Of a DNA stretch of 14,075 nucleotides, positions 5,811 to 13,323 are shown one piece after another. Origin of the DNA: Candidatus Equibacterium intestinale (lineage in GTDB: Bacteria > Bacteroidota > Bacteroidia > Bacteroidales > UBA932); contig JAGHVP010000154.1 in the NCBI GenBank assembly GCA_018064305.1, positions 1 through 14,075 of the forward strand, given 5' to 3'. The notes below the pieces were generated by a model, which ran no database searches, was not told where the DNA came from, and saw nothing but the letters and a program-made list of their open reading frames with translations. Numbering within the stretch: the first letter of the stretch is position 1; the number at the start of each line of letters is the position of its first letter. Position numbers and translations under genes: made by a program.

Positions 5811-7859
5811 CGGAGCGGGGGCTTCCCAGACAAGCTCGTAGTCTATCTGCTTCTGCTCGAGCGAAGCGCGCACCACGCGTACCTTCACGGGGTCGCCGAG
5901 GGTGATGACTCTGCCGGAGGTCTTGCCCACAATCTGATATTTCTCTTCGTCGAATGTGAAGTAGTCCTCTGCTATGCCGCGGAGCGACACCATGCCTTCA
6001 ACCTTGGTGGGCTCGATCTCTACATACATCCCCCACTCTGTGAGGCCGCTGACAGTACCGTCGAAGATCTGTCCGATCTTGTCCTGCATGAACTCGGTGA
6101 GCTTGTATCTGGTGCTGGCGCGCTCGGCGTCGGCTGCTATCTGCTCGCGGGCCGATGAATATTCGCACCAGGTCTGGTAGAGCCCCTTGTCGGGCATCTT
6201 ATCCAGCTTCTTACCGTCGTAGTAGCACTCGAGATACTGCGCCAGCAGACGGTGGCTCATCATGTCGGGATAGCGGCGGATGGGCGATGTGAAGTGGGTG
6301 TAGTAGGGGAACGCAAGACCGTAGTGGCCTACGTTGTCGGTGGAGTAGCAGGCGCGGGCCATCGAGCGCAGGGCCAGCATCTCTATGGCATTCTCCTGCG
6401 GCTTGCCCTTGATGTCCTTGAGCAGGGTGTTCAGGCTCTTGGATACCTGCTTCACGTTTTCTGTGGGACCCATCTGGTAGCCGAAATTCTTTGCGAAGGT
6501 GCGCAGGCTGCCCAGCTTGTCGGCATTGGGGGCCTCGTGGATACGGTATACGAAGGTGGGCTCCTTGTAGCCGCATTTCTTTGTAACCAGTTCTGCCACA
6601 GAACGGTTTGCCAGCAGCATGAACTCTTCTATGAGGAAGTTGCTCTCTTTGCTTATCTTCTGATATACATTCACTGGCTTGCCGTTTTCGTCTATCTCCA
6701 CCTTCATCTCGGGGCGTTCGAAGTTGATGGCACCCTTGTCGAAGCGTTTCTTGCGGAGGATGGTGGCCAGGTTGTGTATGGTGAGGATCTCTTCTGCAAG
6801 AGGGCCTTCCTTTGTCTCGATTATCTGCTGCGCCTGCTCGTAGTCGAAGCGGTAGTCCGACTTTATCACGGTGCGGCCGTACCAGCTGTCAACCACATTT
6901 GCCTTGTCGTCCATCTCGAACACTGCCGAGAAGCAGAGCTTTTCCTCGCCGGGACGCAGCGAGCAGAGCTTGTTGGAGAGGTTTTCTGGAAGCATGGGGA
7001 TGGTGCGGTCTACCAGATACACCGATGTGGCGCGGTTGTAGGCCTCTTTGTCCACCACATCACCGGGCTTCACGTAGAATGTGACGTCGGCGATATGGAC
7101 ACCCACCTCCACATGCCCGTTGTCGAGCTTCATGAACGACAGTGCGTCGTCGAAGTCCTTGGCATCAGTAGGGTCTATGGTGAATGTGGTGATGTTGCGG
7201 AAATCGCGGCGGCGCGCAATCTCGGCCTTGGTTATCTTGTCGGAAATCTTGTCGGCCGCAGCCTCGACCTCGGGCTCGAAGCGGTACGGCAGGCCATATT
7301 CAGCCAGGATGGCATGCATCTCGGTGGTGTTCTCACCTGGTGCGCCCAGCACATCCACAATCTTTCCAATGGGTTCCATGCTCTTGCGCGGCCAGTCGGT
7401 GACAAGCACCGCCACCTTCACGCCGTCGGCCGCCTTGATACCTCCGATAGTGGGCAGCTCGTCTAGGCTCTGGATGGGGATTCTGACATCATACGGCATG
7501 CGGGGGCTCTCAACAATGGCCCACACCTGCAGGCCGCGGACAGTAAGCACACCGATATGCGGCTTGGCAGAGCGCTCCACGATATACGTGACCTCGCCTT
7601 CCTTGCGGCCGCCTGTCTTCTTCTTGGAAACCGCCACCTTCACGGTATCACCGTTGAGGGCACCGCGGAGATGTGATGCACGCACGAAAATATCTTCTTC
7701 CATCCCCTCCACAACCACAAATCCGTAGCCTTCACGGGTGAGGCTCACCACACCTTTCAGCTCTTCTATGCTCTTGCTGCGGCGGCCTTTGGTACTCTGG
7801 CGGACGGGTGAAGACTTTTTTCTTGAAAACTGCTCTTTAGTATTCTTTTTTTTGGACAT
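5781..7859 (-). CDS. rnr: Ribonuclease R (RNB-family 3'-5' exoribonuclease)
   Basis: Processive hydrolytic exoribonuclease that degrades structured RNA and takes part in rRNA and tmRNA quality control. 692 residues. Order: a basic Lys/Arg/Ser-rich tail (1-30), two cold-shock OB domains (about 35-100 with GYGFVVVEG, and about 100-200), the catalytic RNB domain (about 215-545), and an S1 domain (about 597-675, DGTVSGLTEWGMYVEIE). The catalytic acidic cluster IDPTDAKDFDDA supplies D229, D235, D237 and D238, matching the RNase R/II metal ligands. PYYTHFTSPIRRYPDMMSHRLL (518-539) is the usual RNB signature. The N-terminal winged-helix domain of proteobacterial RNase R is absent, as in other Bacteroidetes. 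The C-terminal codons (about the last nine plus the stop) overlap the recO end, a tail-to-tail overlap. It is divergent from gpmI with a 52-base gap. Confidence 0.96.
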   Translation of the reverse strand: MSKKKNTKEQFSRKKSSPVRQSTKGRRSKSIEELKGVVSLTREGYGFVVVEGMEEDIFVRASHLRGALNGDTVKVAVSKKKTGGRKEGEVTYIVERSAKPHIGVLTVRGLQVWAIVESPRMPYDVRIPIQSLDELPTIGGIKAADGVKVAVLVTDWPRKSMEPIGKIVDVLGAPGENTTEMHAILAEYGLPYRFEPEVEAAADKISDKITKAEIARRRDFRNITTFTIDPTDAKDFDDALSFMKLDNGHVEVGVHIADVTFYVKPGDVVDKEAYNRATSVYLVDRTIPMLPENLSNKLCSLRPGEEKLCFSAVFEMDDKANVVDSWYGRTVIKSDYRFDYEQAQQIIETKEGPLAEEILTIHNLATILRKKRFDKGAINFERPEMKVEIDENGKPVNVYQKISKESNFLIEEFMLLANRSVAELVTKKCGYKEPTFVYRIHEAPNADKLGSLRTFAKNFGYQMGPTENVKQVSKSLNTLLKDIKGKPQENAIEMLALRSMARACYSTDNVGHYGLAFPYYTHFTSPIRRYPDMMSHRLLAQYLECYYDGKKLDKMPDKGLYQTWCEYSSAREQIAADAERASTRYKLTEFMQDKIGQIFDGTVSGLTEWGMYVEIEPTKVEGMVSLRGIAEDYFTFDEEKYQIVGKTSGRVITLGDPVKVRVVRASLEQKQIDYELVWEAPAPSEDVVKNGK

Positions 7860-7866
7860 TTTGGAC

Positions 7867-7874
7867 TAACTTTG
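7867..7874 (+). promoter_or_regulatory. -7 box for gpmI
   Basis: TAACTTTG matches TAnnTTTG, ending 37 bases before the gpmI ATG, in the only gap between rnr and gpmI. A TTTG at 7851-7854 is too close (12-base spacer) to be a standard -33. The leader between box and ATG is strongly A/T-rich. Confidence 0.5.
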
Positions 7875-7896
7875 CTTGTTGAAGAATTAATGATTA

Positions 7897-7904
7897 CAAA
7901 TTTA
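7897..7904 (-). promoter_or_regulatory. -7 box for rnr
   Basis: TAAATTTG on the minus strand (7904 to 7897) matches TAnnTTTG and lies 37 bases before the rnr ATG at 7859. In an A/T-rich stretch this can arise by chance, and no -33 TTTG is seen, so confidence is modest. Confidence 0.4.
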
Positions 7905-7911
7905 AAAAAAT

Positions 7912-9432
7912 ATGAATAAAAAAGTACTATTAATGATTCTTGACGGCTGGGGAGAAGGAAAAAGTGACCACAGCAACGCCATTTACACTCAGGGCCAGCC
8001 CCATATCGACGCACTGCGCGCCGCATACCCTCACTCTCACCTCGATGCCTGCGGAGAAGATGTAGGTCTTCCCGAAGGCCAGATGGGCAACAGCGAGGTG
8101 GGCCACCTCAACATCGGCGGCGGCCGTATCGTATATCAGGACCTCGTAAAGATAAACATGGCATGCAGGCAGCACAAACTGCTTGAAAACAAAGAGATAG
8201 CAGACTGCTACGAATATGTTAAGAAGAGCGGCAAGGCCCTCCATTTCATGGGTCTCTGCAGCCACGGCGGCGTACACAGCTCACTCAACCACCTGTATGA
8301 ATTCCTTGCAGTAGCTGCAAGTGAGGGCATCAGCAAGGTATACGTACACTGCCTCATGGACGGCCGCGACTGCGACCCCCGCAGCGGAAAAGGCTTCGTA
8401 GAGGAGCTCGAGCAGAAGATGGCACAGACCACAGGACGCATTGCATCCGTAATCGGCCGCTACTATACAATGGACCGCGACAAACGCTGGGAGCGTGTGA
8501 AAGAGGGCTATGACCTCATCGTCGAGGGCAAAGGCACAAAGGCAGTGAGCGCCACCGCAGCCATCCAGGCATCGTACGACGAAGGCGTCACCGACGAATT
8601 CATCAAACCCATCTGCATCGTAGGTGCCGACGGTCAGCCTGTAGGAACCATCCAGGAGGGCGACGCAGTGATCTTCTACAACTTCCGCAACGACCGCGCA
8701 CGTGAGATCACCACAGTCCTCACACAGCAGGATATGCCCGAGGCAGGAATGCACACCATCCCCCTCTACTACTGCTGCCTCACCCCTTACGACAACAACT
8801 TCAAAGGGCTGCACATCCTCTTCGACAAAGAGAACGTCCAGAACACCATCGGTGAAGTGGTTGCCAAATCAGGCCACTCACAGCTCCGCATTGCCGAGAC
8901 AGAGAAATACGCACACGTCACATTCTTCTTCAACGGAGGCCGCGAGGCACCGTTCGAGAACGAAGACCGCATCCTCATCAACTCACCCAAGGTTGCAACA
9001 TACGACCTCATGCCCGAGATGAGCGCCCCCGCAGTGGCCGACGCCCTCATCGAAGACCTCAAGACAGGAAAGCATGACATGGTCATCCTCAACTTCGCAA
9101 ACGGCGACATGGTGGGCCACACCGGTGTCTACAAGGCAATCTGCAAGGCAGTCGAGACCATCGACCGCCTCACAGGCAAAGTGGTGGAGGTTGCCCGCGA
9201 AAACGGCTGCAGCGTGCTTATCATAGCCGACCACGGCAACGCCGACAACGCAGTGAACCCCGACGGCAGCCCCAACACCGCCCACTCACTCAACAAAGTG
9301 CAGTTCATCGTGGTTGACGACGACGTGAAAGAGGTTTCAGACGGACGTCTGGCCGACATCGCACCCACCATCCTGAAGCTGATGGGAATCCCTCAGCCCA
9401 CAGAGATGACAGGCGTACCTTTGATTTTCTAA
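7912..9432 (+). CDS. gpmI: 2,3-bisphosphoglycerate-independent phosphoglycerate mutase
   Basis: Glycolytic and gluconeogenic enzyme that interconverts 3- and 2-phosphoglycerate, using two Mn ions and a phosphoserine intermediate. 506 residues, standard length, alkaline-phosphatase superfamily. Expected ligands and catalytic residues are all present: D11 (LDGWG), nucleophile S61 ([10 protein letters not shown]), D399 and H403 ([12 protein letters not shown]), D440 and H441 (IADHGNADN), H458 (TAHS). They line up with the B. stearothermophilus enzyme by a shift of -1 in the N-terminal and -4 in the C-terminal half. Phosphate-binding stretches SHGGVHS (117-123), MDGRDCDP (149-156), [11 protein letters not shown] (256-266) are intact. 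Codons are strongly C-ending (AAC, TTC, CGC, GAC), consistent with high expression. dnaE starts 23 bases after its stop, so readthrough transcription is likely. Confidence 0.98.
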   Translation: MNKKVLLMILDGWGEGKSDHSNAIYTQGQPHIDALRAAYPHSHLDACGEDVGLPEGQMGNSEVGHLNIGGGRIVYQDLVKINMACRQHKLLENKEIADCYEYVKKSGKALHFMGLCSHGGVHSSLNHLYEFLAVAASEGISKVYVHCLMDGRDCDPRSGKGFVEELEQKMAQTTGRIASVIGRYYTMDRDKRWERVKEGYDLIVEGKGTKAVSATAAIQASYDEGVTDEFIKPICIVGADGQPVGTIQEGDAVIFYNFRNDRAREITTVLTQQDMPEAGMHTIPLYYCCLTPYDNNFKGLHILFDKENVQNTIGEVVAKSGHSQLRIAETEKYAHVTFFFNGGREAPFENEDRILINSPKVATYDLMPEMSAPAVADALIEDLKTGKHDMVILNFANGDMVGHTGVYKAICKAVETIDRLTGKVVEVARENGCSVLIIADHGNADNAVNPDGSPNTAHSLNKVQFIVVDDDVKEVSDGRLADIAPTILKLMGIPQPTEMTGVPLIF

Positions 9433-9449
9433 CTTATTGATTATAAGTT
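9431..9449. repeat. Perfect inverted repeat between gpmI and dnaE
   Basis: AACTTAT-TGATT-ATAAGTT: 7-base-pair perfect arms with a 5-base loop. It begins inside the gpmI stop codon and ends 6 bases before the dnaE ATG. It is too A/T-rich to be a strong terminator and no T-run follows beyond CTTTT. It occupies the place where a ribosome binding site for dnaE would be, so it may limit initiation or processing, or be a weak protein site. Confidence 0.5.
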
Positions 9450-9455
9450 ACTTTT

Positions 9456-12400
9456 ATGGGATTCGTACATCTGCATGTCCACACGCAGTACTCCATCCTT
9501 GACGGTGCTGCGCCGATAAAGAAACTCTTTGCCGCCGCCGATGCCGACGGTCAGGTGGCCCTTGCCATCACCGACCACGGCAACATGTACGGCGTGAAGG
9601 AGTTCTTCAAGCATGCAAAGAGTTTCCCGAATGTAAAGCCCATAATAGGTGAAGAGTTCTACGTCTCCCCTAACAACGACCGTTTCCTGAGAGACAACCC
9701 CGAGGAGCGCCGCCCCCACCACCTCATCCTTCTTGCAAAGAACAAGAACGGCTACAAGAACCTGGTGAAGCTCAGCTCCTACGCATTCATAGAAGGCAAC
9801 TACCAGCGCCCCAAGATAGACCGCAAGGTGCTGGAGCAGTATCATGAAGACCTCATCTGCAGCTCGGCCTGCCTTGCAGGAGAGATTCCGCGCGCCATCT
9901 ACGCACAGGACATCGACAAGGCACGCGAGGCGATAGAGTGGTACCACAATCTTTTCGGCGACGATTTCTACCTGGAGGTGCAGCGCCACCCCACCCAGGT
10001 TCCCAATGCCGACAAGAAAGTGTTCATGATGCAGCAGGTGGTGAACGAAAAGATATTCGAACTGGCCGAGGAATACGGCATAAAGACCATCGCCACCAAC
10101 GATGTCCATTTCGTGAAAGCCGAAGATGCCGTGGCTCACGACCACCTCATCTGCCTCACCTTCAACAACGACTACGACGACCCCGACCGCGTGCACTACA
10201 CGCAGCAGGTGTATCTGAAGAGCCAGGAGGAGATGGCCGAGCTGTTCAAGGACCACCCAGAATCGGTAAGCAACACCCTCGAGATTGTAGACAAGATAGA
10301 GACCTACAAGATAGACTCAGACCCTATCCTGCCCAAGTTCGAGCTTCCCAGGGAGTTTACCGACGAGATAGACACATATCTCGATAAATACAAGGATATC
10401 ATCGACGCCGGGCGCTGCGACAAGAAAGGCAACGACCGAGGAGTAGAGTTCACCTGGTCTGTGGCATATCTCTGCGAGCTTACATACCGCGGTGCGCGTA
10501 TGCGTTACGGCGACACCCTCAACGAAGAGCAGAGCCAGCGCATAGAATTCGAGCTGAAGACCATCTGCATGATGGGATTCCCCGACTACTTCCTGATTGT
10601 GTCAGACTTCATACAGGCATCCCGCGACATGGGCACATGGGTGGGTCCCGGGCGTGGAAGCGCAGCCGGCTCGGTTGTGGCTTACTGCCTGCACATCACC
10701 AACATCGACCCCCTCAAGTACGACCTTCTGTTCGAGCGTTTCCTCAATCCCGACCGAATCTCCATGCCTGATATCGACATCGACTTCGACGATGACGGCC
10801 GCGGAGAGGTCTACCACTATGTAGAGCGCAAATACGGCAAGGACCACATCTCCCATGTTGTGACTTTCGGCACAATGGCCACAAAGGGTGCGCTGAAGGA
10901 TATCGCCCGCATCCGCAAGGTAGACCTGGCAGTGAGCAACAGCCTCACCAAGATGGTCCCCGAGCGTGACTGGGAAGACGAGCAGAAAGACGAGGATGGC
11001 AACAAGCTCGAGCCCAAGAAGGTGAAGGTCTCTATCAAGGAGTGCCTCAAGCGCGTCCCCGAATTCAAGGAGGCCTACGACAACGGCGGCGAGCTGCTGC
11101 AGCAGACCATCGACTATGCGGCAGAGCTGGAGGGCAGCATCCGCCAGACAGGAGTCCACGCCTGCGCCACCATCATCGGCCGCGACGACCTCACCAACTT
11201 CATCCCCCTCTGCACCGTAAAGGACAAAGACGGCAAGACCGACCTGCTGGTAAGCCAGTACGCCGGATCGTATATAGAGGATGTAGGTATGCTGAAGATG
11301 GACTTCCTGGGCTTGAGCACCCTCTCCATCCAGAAAGAGTGCCTCAAGAACATCAAGCTCACCCACGGCATAGACATAGACATCGAGGCCATCCCCATCG
11401 ATGACAAGAAGACATACGAGCTTTTCGGACGCGGCGACACAGTGGCCGTGTTCCAGTTCGAGTCGGAAGGGATGCAGAAATGGCTCCGCGACCTCCAGCC
11501 CGACAAGTTCGAAGACCTGATTGCGATGAACGCCCTGTACCGTCCGGGTCCTATGGACTTCATCCCCACATACGTAAGGCGCAAACACGGCGAAGAGAAG
11601 ATTGTCTACGACCTCGCCCCCATGGAGGGAATCCTGAAGGATACCTACGGAGTGACTGTGTACCAGGAGCAGGTGATGCTGCTCAGCCGTGCCCTTGCCA
11701 ACTTCACCCGAGGCGAGGCCGACACCCTGCGAAAGGCGATGGGTAAGAAAAAGCTGGACGTGCTGATGGGTCTGAAAGAGAAGTTCATGGAGGGGGGAAA
11801 GGCCAACGGCCATCCCGAAGAGACTCTCGACATGATATGGAAGCAGTGGTACAAGTTTGCATCATACGCTTTCAACAAGTCGCACGCAACCTGCTATGCC
11901 TGGGTGGCATACCAGACAGCATACCTCAAGGCCCACTATCCCGCTGAATTCTATGCGGCCAACATGAGCCGTAACCTCAACGATATCAAAGAGATCACCA
12001 AGCTGATGGACGACTGCCGCAAGGCGAAGATCCAGGTGCTGGGTCCCGATGTCAACGAGAGCCTCACAGCATTCTCTGTGAACCACGACGGCAACATCCG
12101 TTTCGGTATGGCCGGAGTGAAGGGCGTGGGATCCAATGTTGTCGACGAAATCATCCGTCTCCGCGAAAAGGGAGGCCCATTCACAGACTTCTTCAACTTC
12201 ATAGAGCGCGTACCCAACAACGTCATCAACCGCAAGGTGCTCGAGTGCCTGGTGAACTCCGGCGCGCTCGACTGCTTCACCGAAGCCACCCGCAGCCAGT
12301 ACTTCGCACTCACATCAAAGGGAGAGCCTTTCATCGATGCAGTCATCAGCTACGCCAACAAATACCACAACGACACCCTCTCCAGCGCCAACAGCCTCTT

Positions 12401-13172
12401 CGGAGACATGGTGGAGATGAAACCCATCCGCCCCGACTTCCCCTTCGTGGCTGAGGAAAACAACCTGGAGGTTTTGAAACGGGAGAAAGATGTGGTGGGA
12501 ATGTACCTCAGCGCCCATCCTCTGGATATATACAGCTTCGAGATAGAGCAGTTCACCACTGGAAATCTGACAAAGCTGAAAGAGGTGGCAGACAGCATCG
12601 ACACCGATGCCGCCATGGTGCATTCCGGCAAGGCAAAGATCCAGAACACCTGCCTCAACGCGCAGATGACAGTGGTGGGGCTTGTCACCAAATACGATGG
12701 AGGCACCACCAAGACAGGCCGCCCCTTCTGCAAGTTCACCGTAGAGGATTTCGACGGATCCTACACCTTCTCGCTCTTCGGCAAGGACTACGAACAGTTC
12801 ATGCCTTATACAAAAGAGGGCACTCCCCTGCTCATCAACTGCGGAGTCACAAAGCGCTTCGCTCCCAAGGACTCCACCGAACCGCCCCGCTACGAGATGC
12901 GCATCAAGGAGATGCACCTGCTGAGCAACCTGAAGGACTCGATGATACAGGAGTTCCACGTGACGCTTCCTATCACCATCCTCACCCCCGGATTCCGCAA
13001 GGAGTTTGCAAAAGTCTGCCACAAGTGCAAGGGCAAGGCCCGTCTCTACGCAAGAGTCTACGACGACAAAGAAAAGCTGGATGTGGAGTTCTTCTCACGC
13101 AAATACAAGGTGTCGCCCGACCAGGAGCTGCTCGACTTCCTGAAAGAGCACGGCATCAAGTATCACATCTGA
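9456..13172 (+). CDS. dnaE: DNA polymerase III alpha subunit
   Basis: Replicative polymerase catalytic subunit (C-family, DnaE type). 1238 residues. The PHP domain (1 to about 280) starts FVHLHVHTQYSILDG and keeps the metal ligands H7, H9, D16, H41, E67, H88/H89, C139, D216 and H218. The palm carries WVGPGRGSAAGS (395-406) and the catalytic aspartates D439 and D441 (MPDIDIDF) and D616 (KMDFLGL). Fingers and tandem HhH follow (ALYRPGPMDFIP, FNKSHATCYAWVAYQTAYLKAHYPAEF, FGMAGVKGVG). SLFGDM (980-985) is in the usual place of the internal clamp-binding motif but the preceding residues lack the common Gln. An OB domain follows (about 1070-1160). A C-x2-C pair (C1188, C1191) near the end is not a feature I recognise. 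The ATG at 9456 is fixed by the conserved start. There is no strong Shine-Dalgarno. Confidence 0.98.
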   Translation: MGFVHLHVHTQYSILDGAAPIKKLFAAADADGQVALAITDHGNMYGVKEFFKHAKSFPNVKPIIGEEFYVSPNNDRFLRDNPEERRPHHLILLAKNKNGYKNLVKLSSYAFIEGNYQRPKIDRKVLEQYHEDLICSSACLAGEIPRAIYAQDIDKAREAIEWYHNLFGDDFYLEVQRHPTQVPNADKKVFMMQQVVNEKIFELAEEYGIKTIATNDVHFVKAEDAVAHDHLICLTFNNDYDDPDRVHYTQQVYLKSQEEMAELFKDHPESVSNTLEIVDKIETYKIDSDPILPKFELPREFTDEIDTYLDKYKDIIDAGRCDKKGNDRGVEFTWSVAYLCELTYRGARMRYGDTLNEEQSQRIEFELKTICMMGFPDYFLIVSDFIQASRDMGTWVGPGRGSAAGSVVAYCLHITNIDPLKYDLLFERFLNPDRISMPDIDIDFDDDGRGEVYHYVERKYGKDHISHVVTFGTMATKGALKDIARIRKVDLAVSNSLTKMVPERDWEDEQKDEDGNKLEPKKVKVSIKECLKRVPEFKEAYDNGGELLQQTIDYAAELEGSIRQTGVHACATIIGRDDLTNFIPLCTVKDKDGKTDLLVSQYAGSYIEDVGMLKMDFLGLSTLSIQKECLKNIKLTHGIDIDIEAIPIDDKKTYELFGRGDTVAVFQFESEGMQKWLRDLQPDKFEDLIAMNALYRPGPMDFIPTYVRRKHGEEKIVYDLAPMEGILKDTYGVTVYQEQVMLLSRALANFTRGEADTLRKAMGKKKLDVLMGLKEKFMEGGKANGHPEETLDMIWKQWYKFASYAFNKSHATCYAWVAYQTAYLKAHYPAEFYAANMSRNLNDIKEITKLMDDCRKAKIQVLGPDVNESLTAFSVNHDGNIRFGMAGVKGVGSNVVDEIIRLREKGGPFTDFFNFIERVPNNVINRKVLECLVNSGALDCFTEATRSQYFALTSKGEPFIDAVISYANKYHNDTLSSANSLFGDMVEMKPIRPDFPFVAEENNLEVLKREKDVVGMYLSAHPLDIYSFEIEQFTTGNLTKLKEVADSIDTDAAMVHSGKAKIQNTCLNAQMTVVGLVTKYDGGTTKTGRPFCKFTVEDFDGSYTFSLFGKDYEQFMPYTKEGTPLLINCGVTKRFAPKDSTEPPRYEMRIKEMHLLSNLKDSMIQEFHVTLPITILTPGFRKEFAKVCHKCKGKARLYARVYDDKEKLDVEFFSRKYKVSPDQELLDFLKEHGIKYHI

Positions 13173-13254
13173 CGGGCTATTTTACCTCATAGCTTACCAG
13201 GAAGGTGTCGTACATTCGCTAGCCAAATGAGTTTTCGTTACCCAAGTGATGAAA
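13173..13254. other. Short unexplained spacer after dnaE
   Basis: These 82 bases between the dnaE stop and the first palindrome hold no intrinsic terminator, no good promoter box and no gene I can support. On the minus strand a 12-codon frame can be read but is bounded by stops. The spacer may mark the junction where the Fic gene joined the dnaE neighbourhood. Confidence 0.4.
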
Positions 13255-13255
13255 T

Positions 13256-13281
13256 TTGACAGAATATTTGCCATCTGTCAA
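13256..13281. promoter_or_regulatory. Palindrome 1 of a twin operator-like array (over the -33 box)
   Basis: TTGACAGA-N10-TCTGTCAA; with the flanking bases the arms are 9 base pairs (13255-13263 and 13274-13282). The -33 TTTG of the predicted Fic promoter (13267-13270) lies in its spacer. The half-sites start 18 bases apart. A bound dimer here would cover the -33 region. Confidence 0.75.
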
Positions 13282-13297
13282 AAAATGCCTATATTTG
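13267..13297 (+). promoter_or_regulatory. Consensus Bacteroides promoter for the Fic gene
   Basis: TTTG (13267-13270), a 19-base spacer, then TATATTTG (13290-13297): a full match to the Bacteroidetes -33/-7 consensus and the best promoter in the window. Transcription should start near 13303-13305, leaving a leader of only about 20 bases. Both boxes are interleaved with the palindromes. Confidence 0.75.
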
Positions 13298-13320
13298 ACA
13301 GATGAAGAAAAATCTGTCAA
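13295..13320. promoter_or_regulatory. Palindrome 2 of a twin operator-like array (over the -7 box and start site)
   Basis: TTGACAGA-N10-TCTGTCAA again, with the same 10-base spacer and placed exactly 39 bases after palindrome 1; the arms extend to 9 base pairs (13295-13303 and 13312-13320). Its left arm shares TTG (13295-13297) with the -7 box and its right arm ends 3 bases before the Fic ATG. Because the predicted transcript begins at about 13303, the left arm would hardly be transcribed. A DNA-binding role is therefore more likely than an RNA hairpin. Confidence 0.75.
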
Positions 13321-13323
13321 TAA

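Noticed and set aside
6252..7466. 404-codon open frame on the plus strand opposite rnr
   Set aside because: It lies wholly inside the RNB gene in the opposite direction, its translation has no recognisable domain, and it is rich in Val/His/Leu as expected for a reverse shadow of a real gene.
9441..10256. 271-codon minus-strand frame over the start of dnaE
   Set aside because: It is a shadow of the PHP domain coding sequence; the translation is low-complexity Val/Leu/His and resembles no known protein.
10602..11813. 403-codon open frame on the minus strand opposite dnaE
   Set aside because: It overlaps the conserved polymerase core of dnaE, has no family resemblance, and has no promoter or independent context.
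13010..13035. C-x2-C pair near the DnaE C-terminus as a zinc finger
   Set aside because: Only one Cys pair is present and no second pair or His ligands follow at a suitable spacing.
13141..13217. Tiny minus-strand frame after dnaE reading MYDTFLVSYEVK
   Set aside because: It has only 12 codons between two stops, no start signals and no recognisable relation; it may be a gene remnant but cannot be supported.
13295..13320. Palindrome 2 as an intrinsic terminator of dnaE
   Set aside because: The right arm is not followed by a T-run and it lies on top of the Fic promoter and start codon; it fits an operator better.
13255..13321. The repeated palindromes as a CRISPR array
   Set aside because: There are only two units, each itself palindromic, with 10-base spacers and a 39-base period; they overlap a promoter and there are no cas genes.
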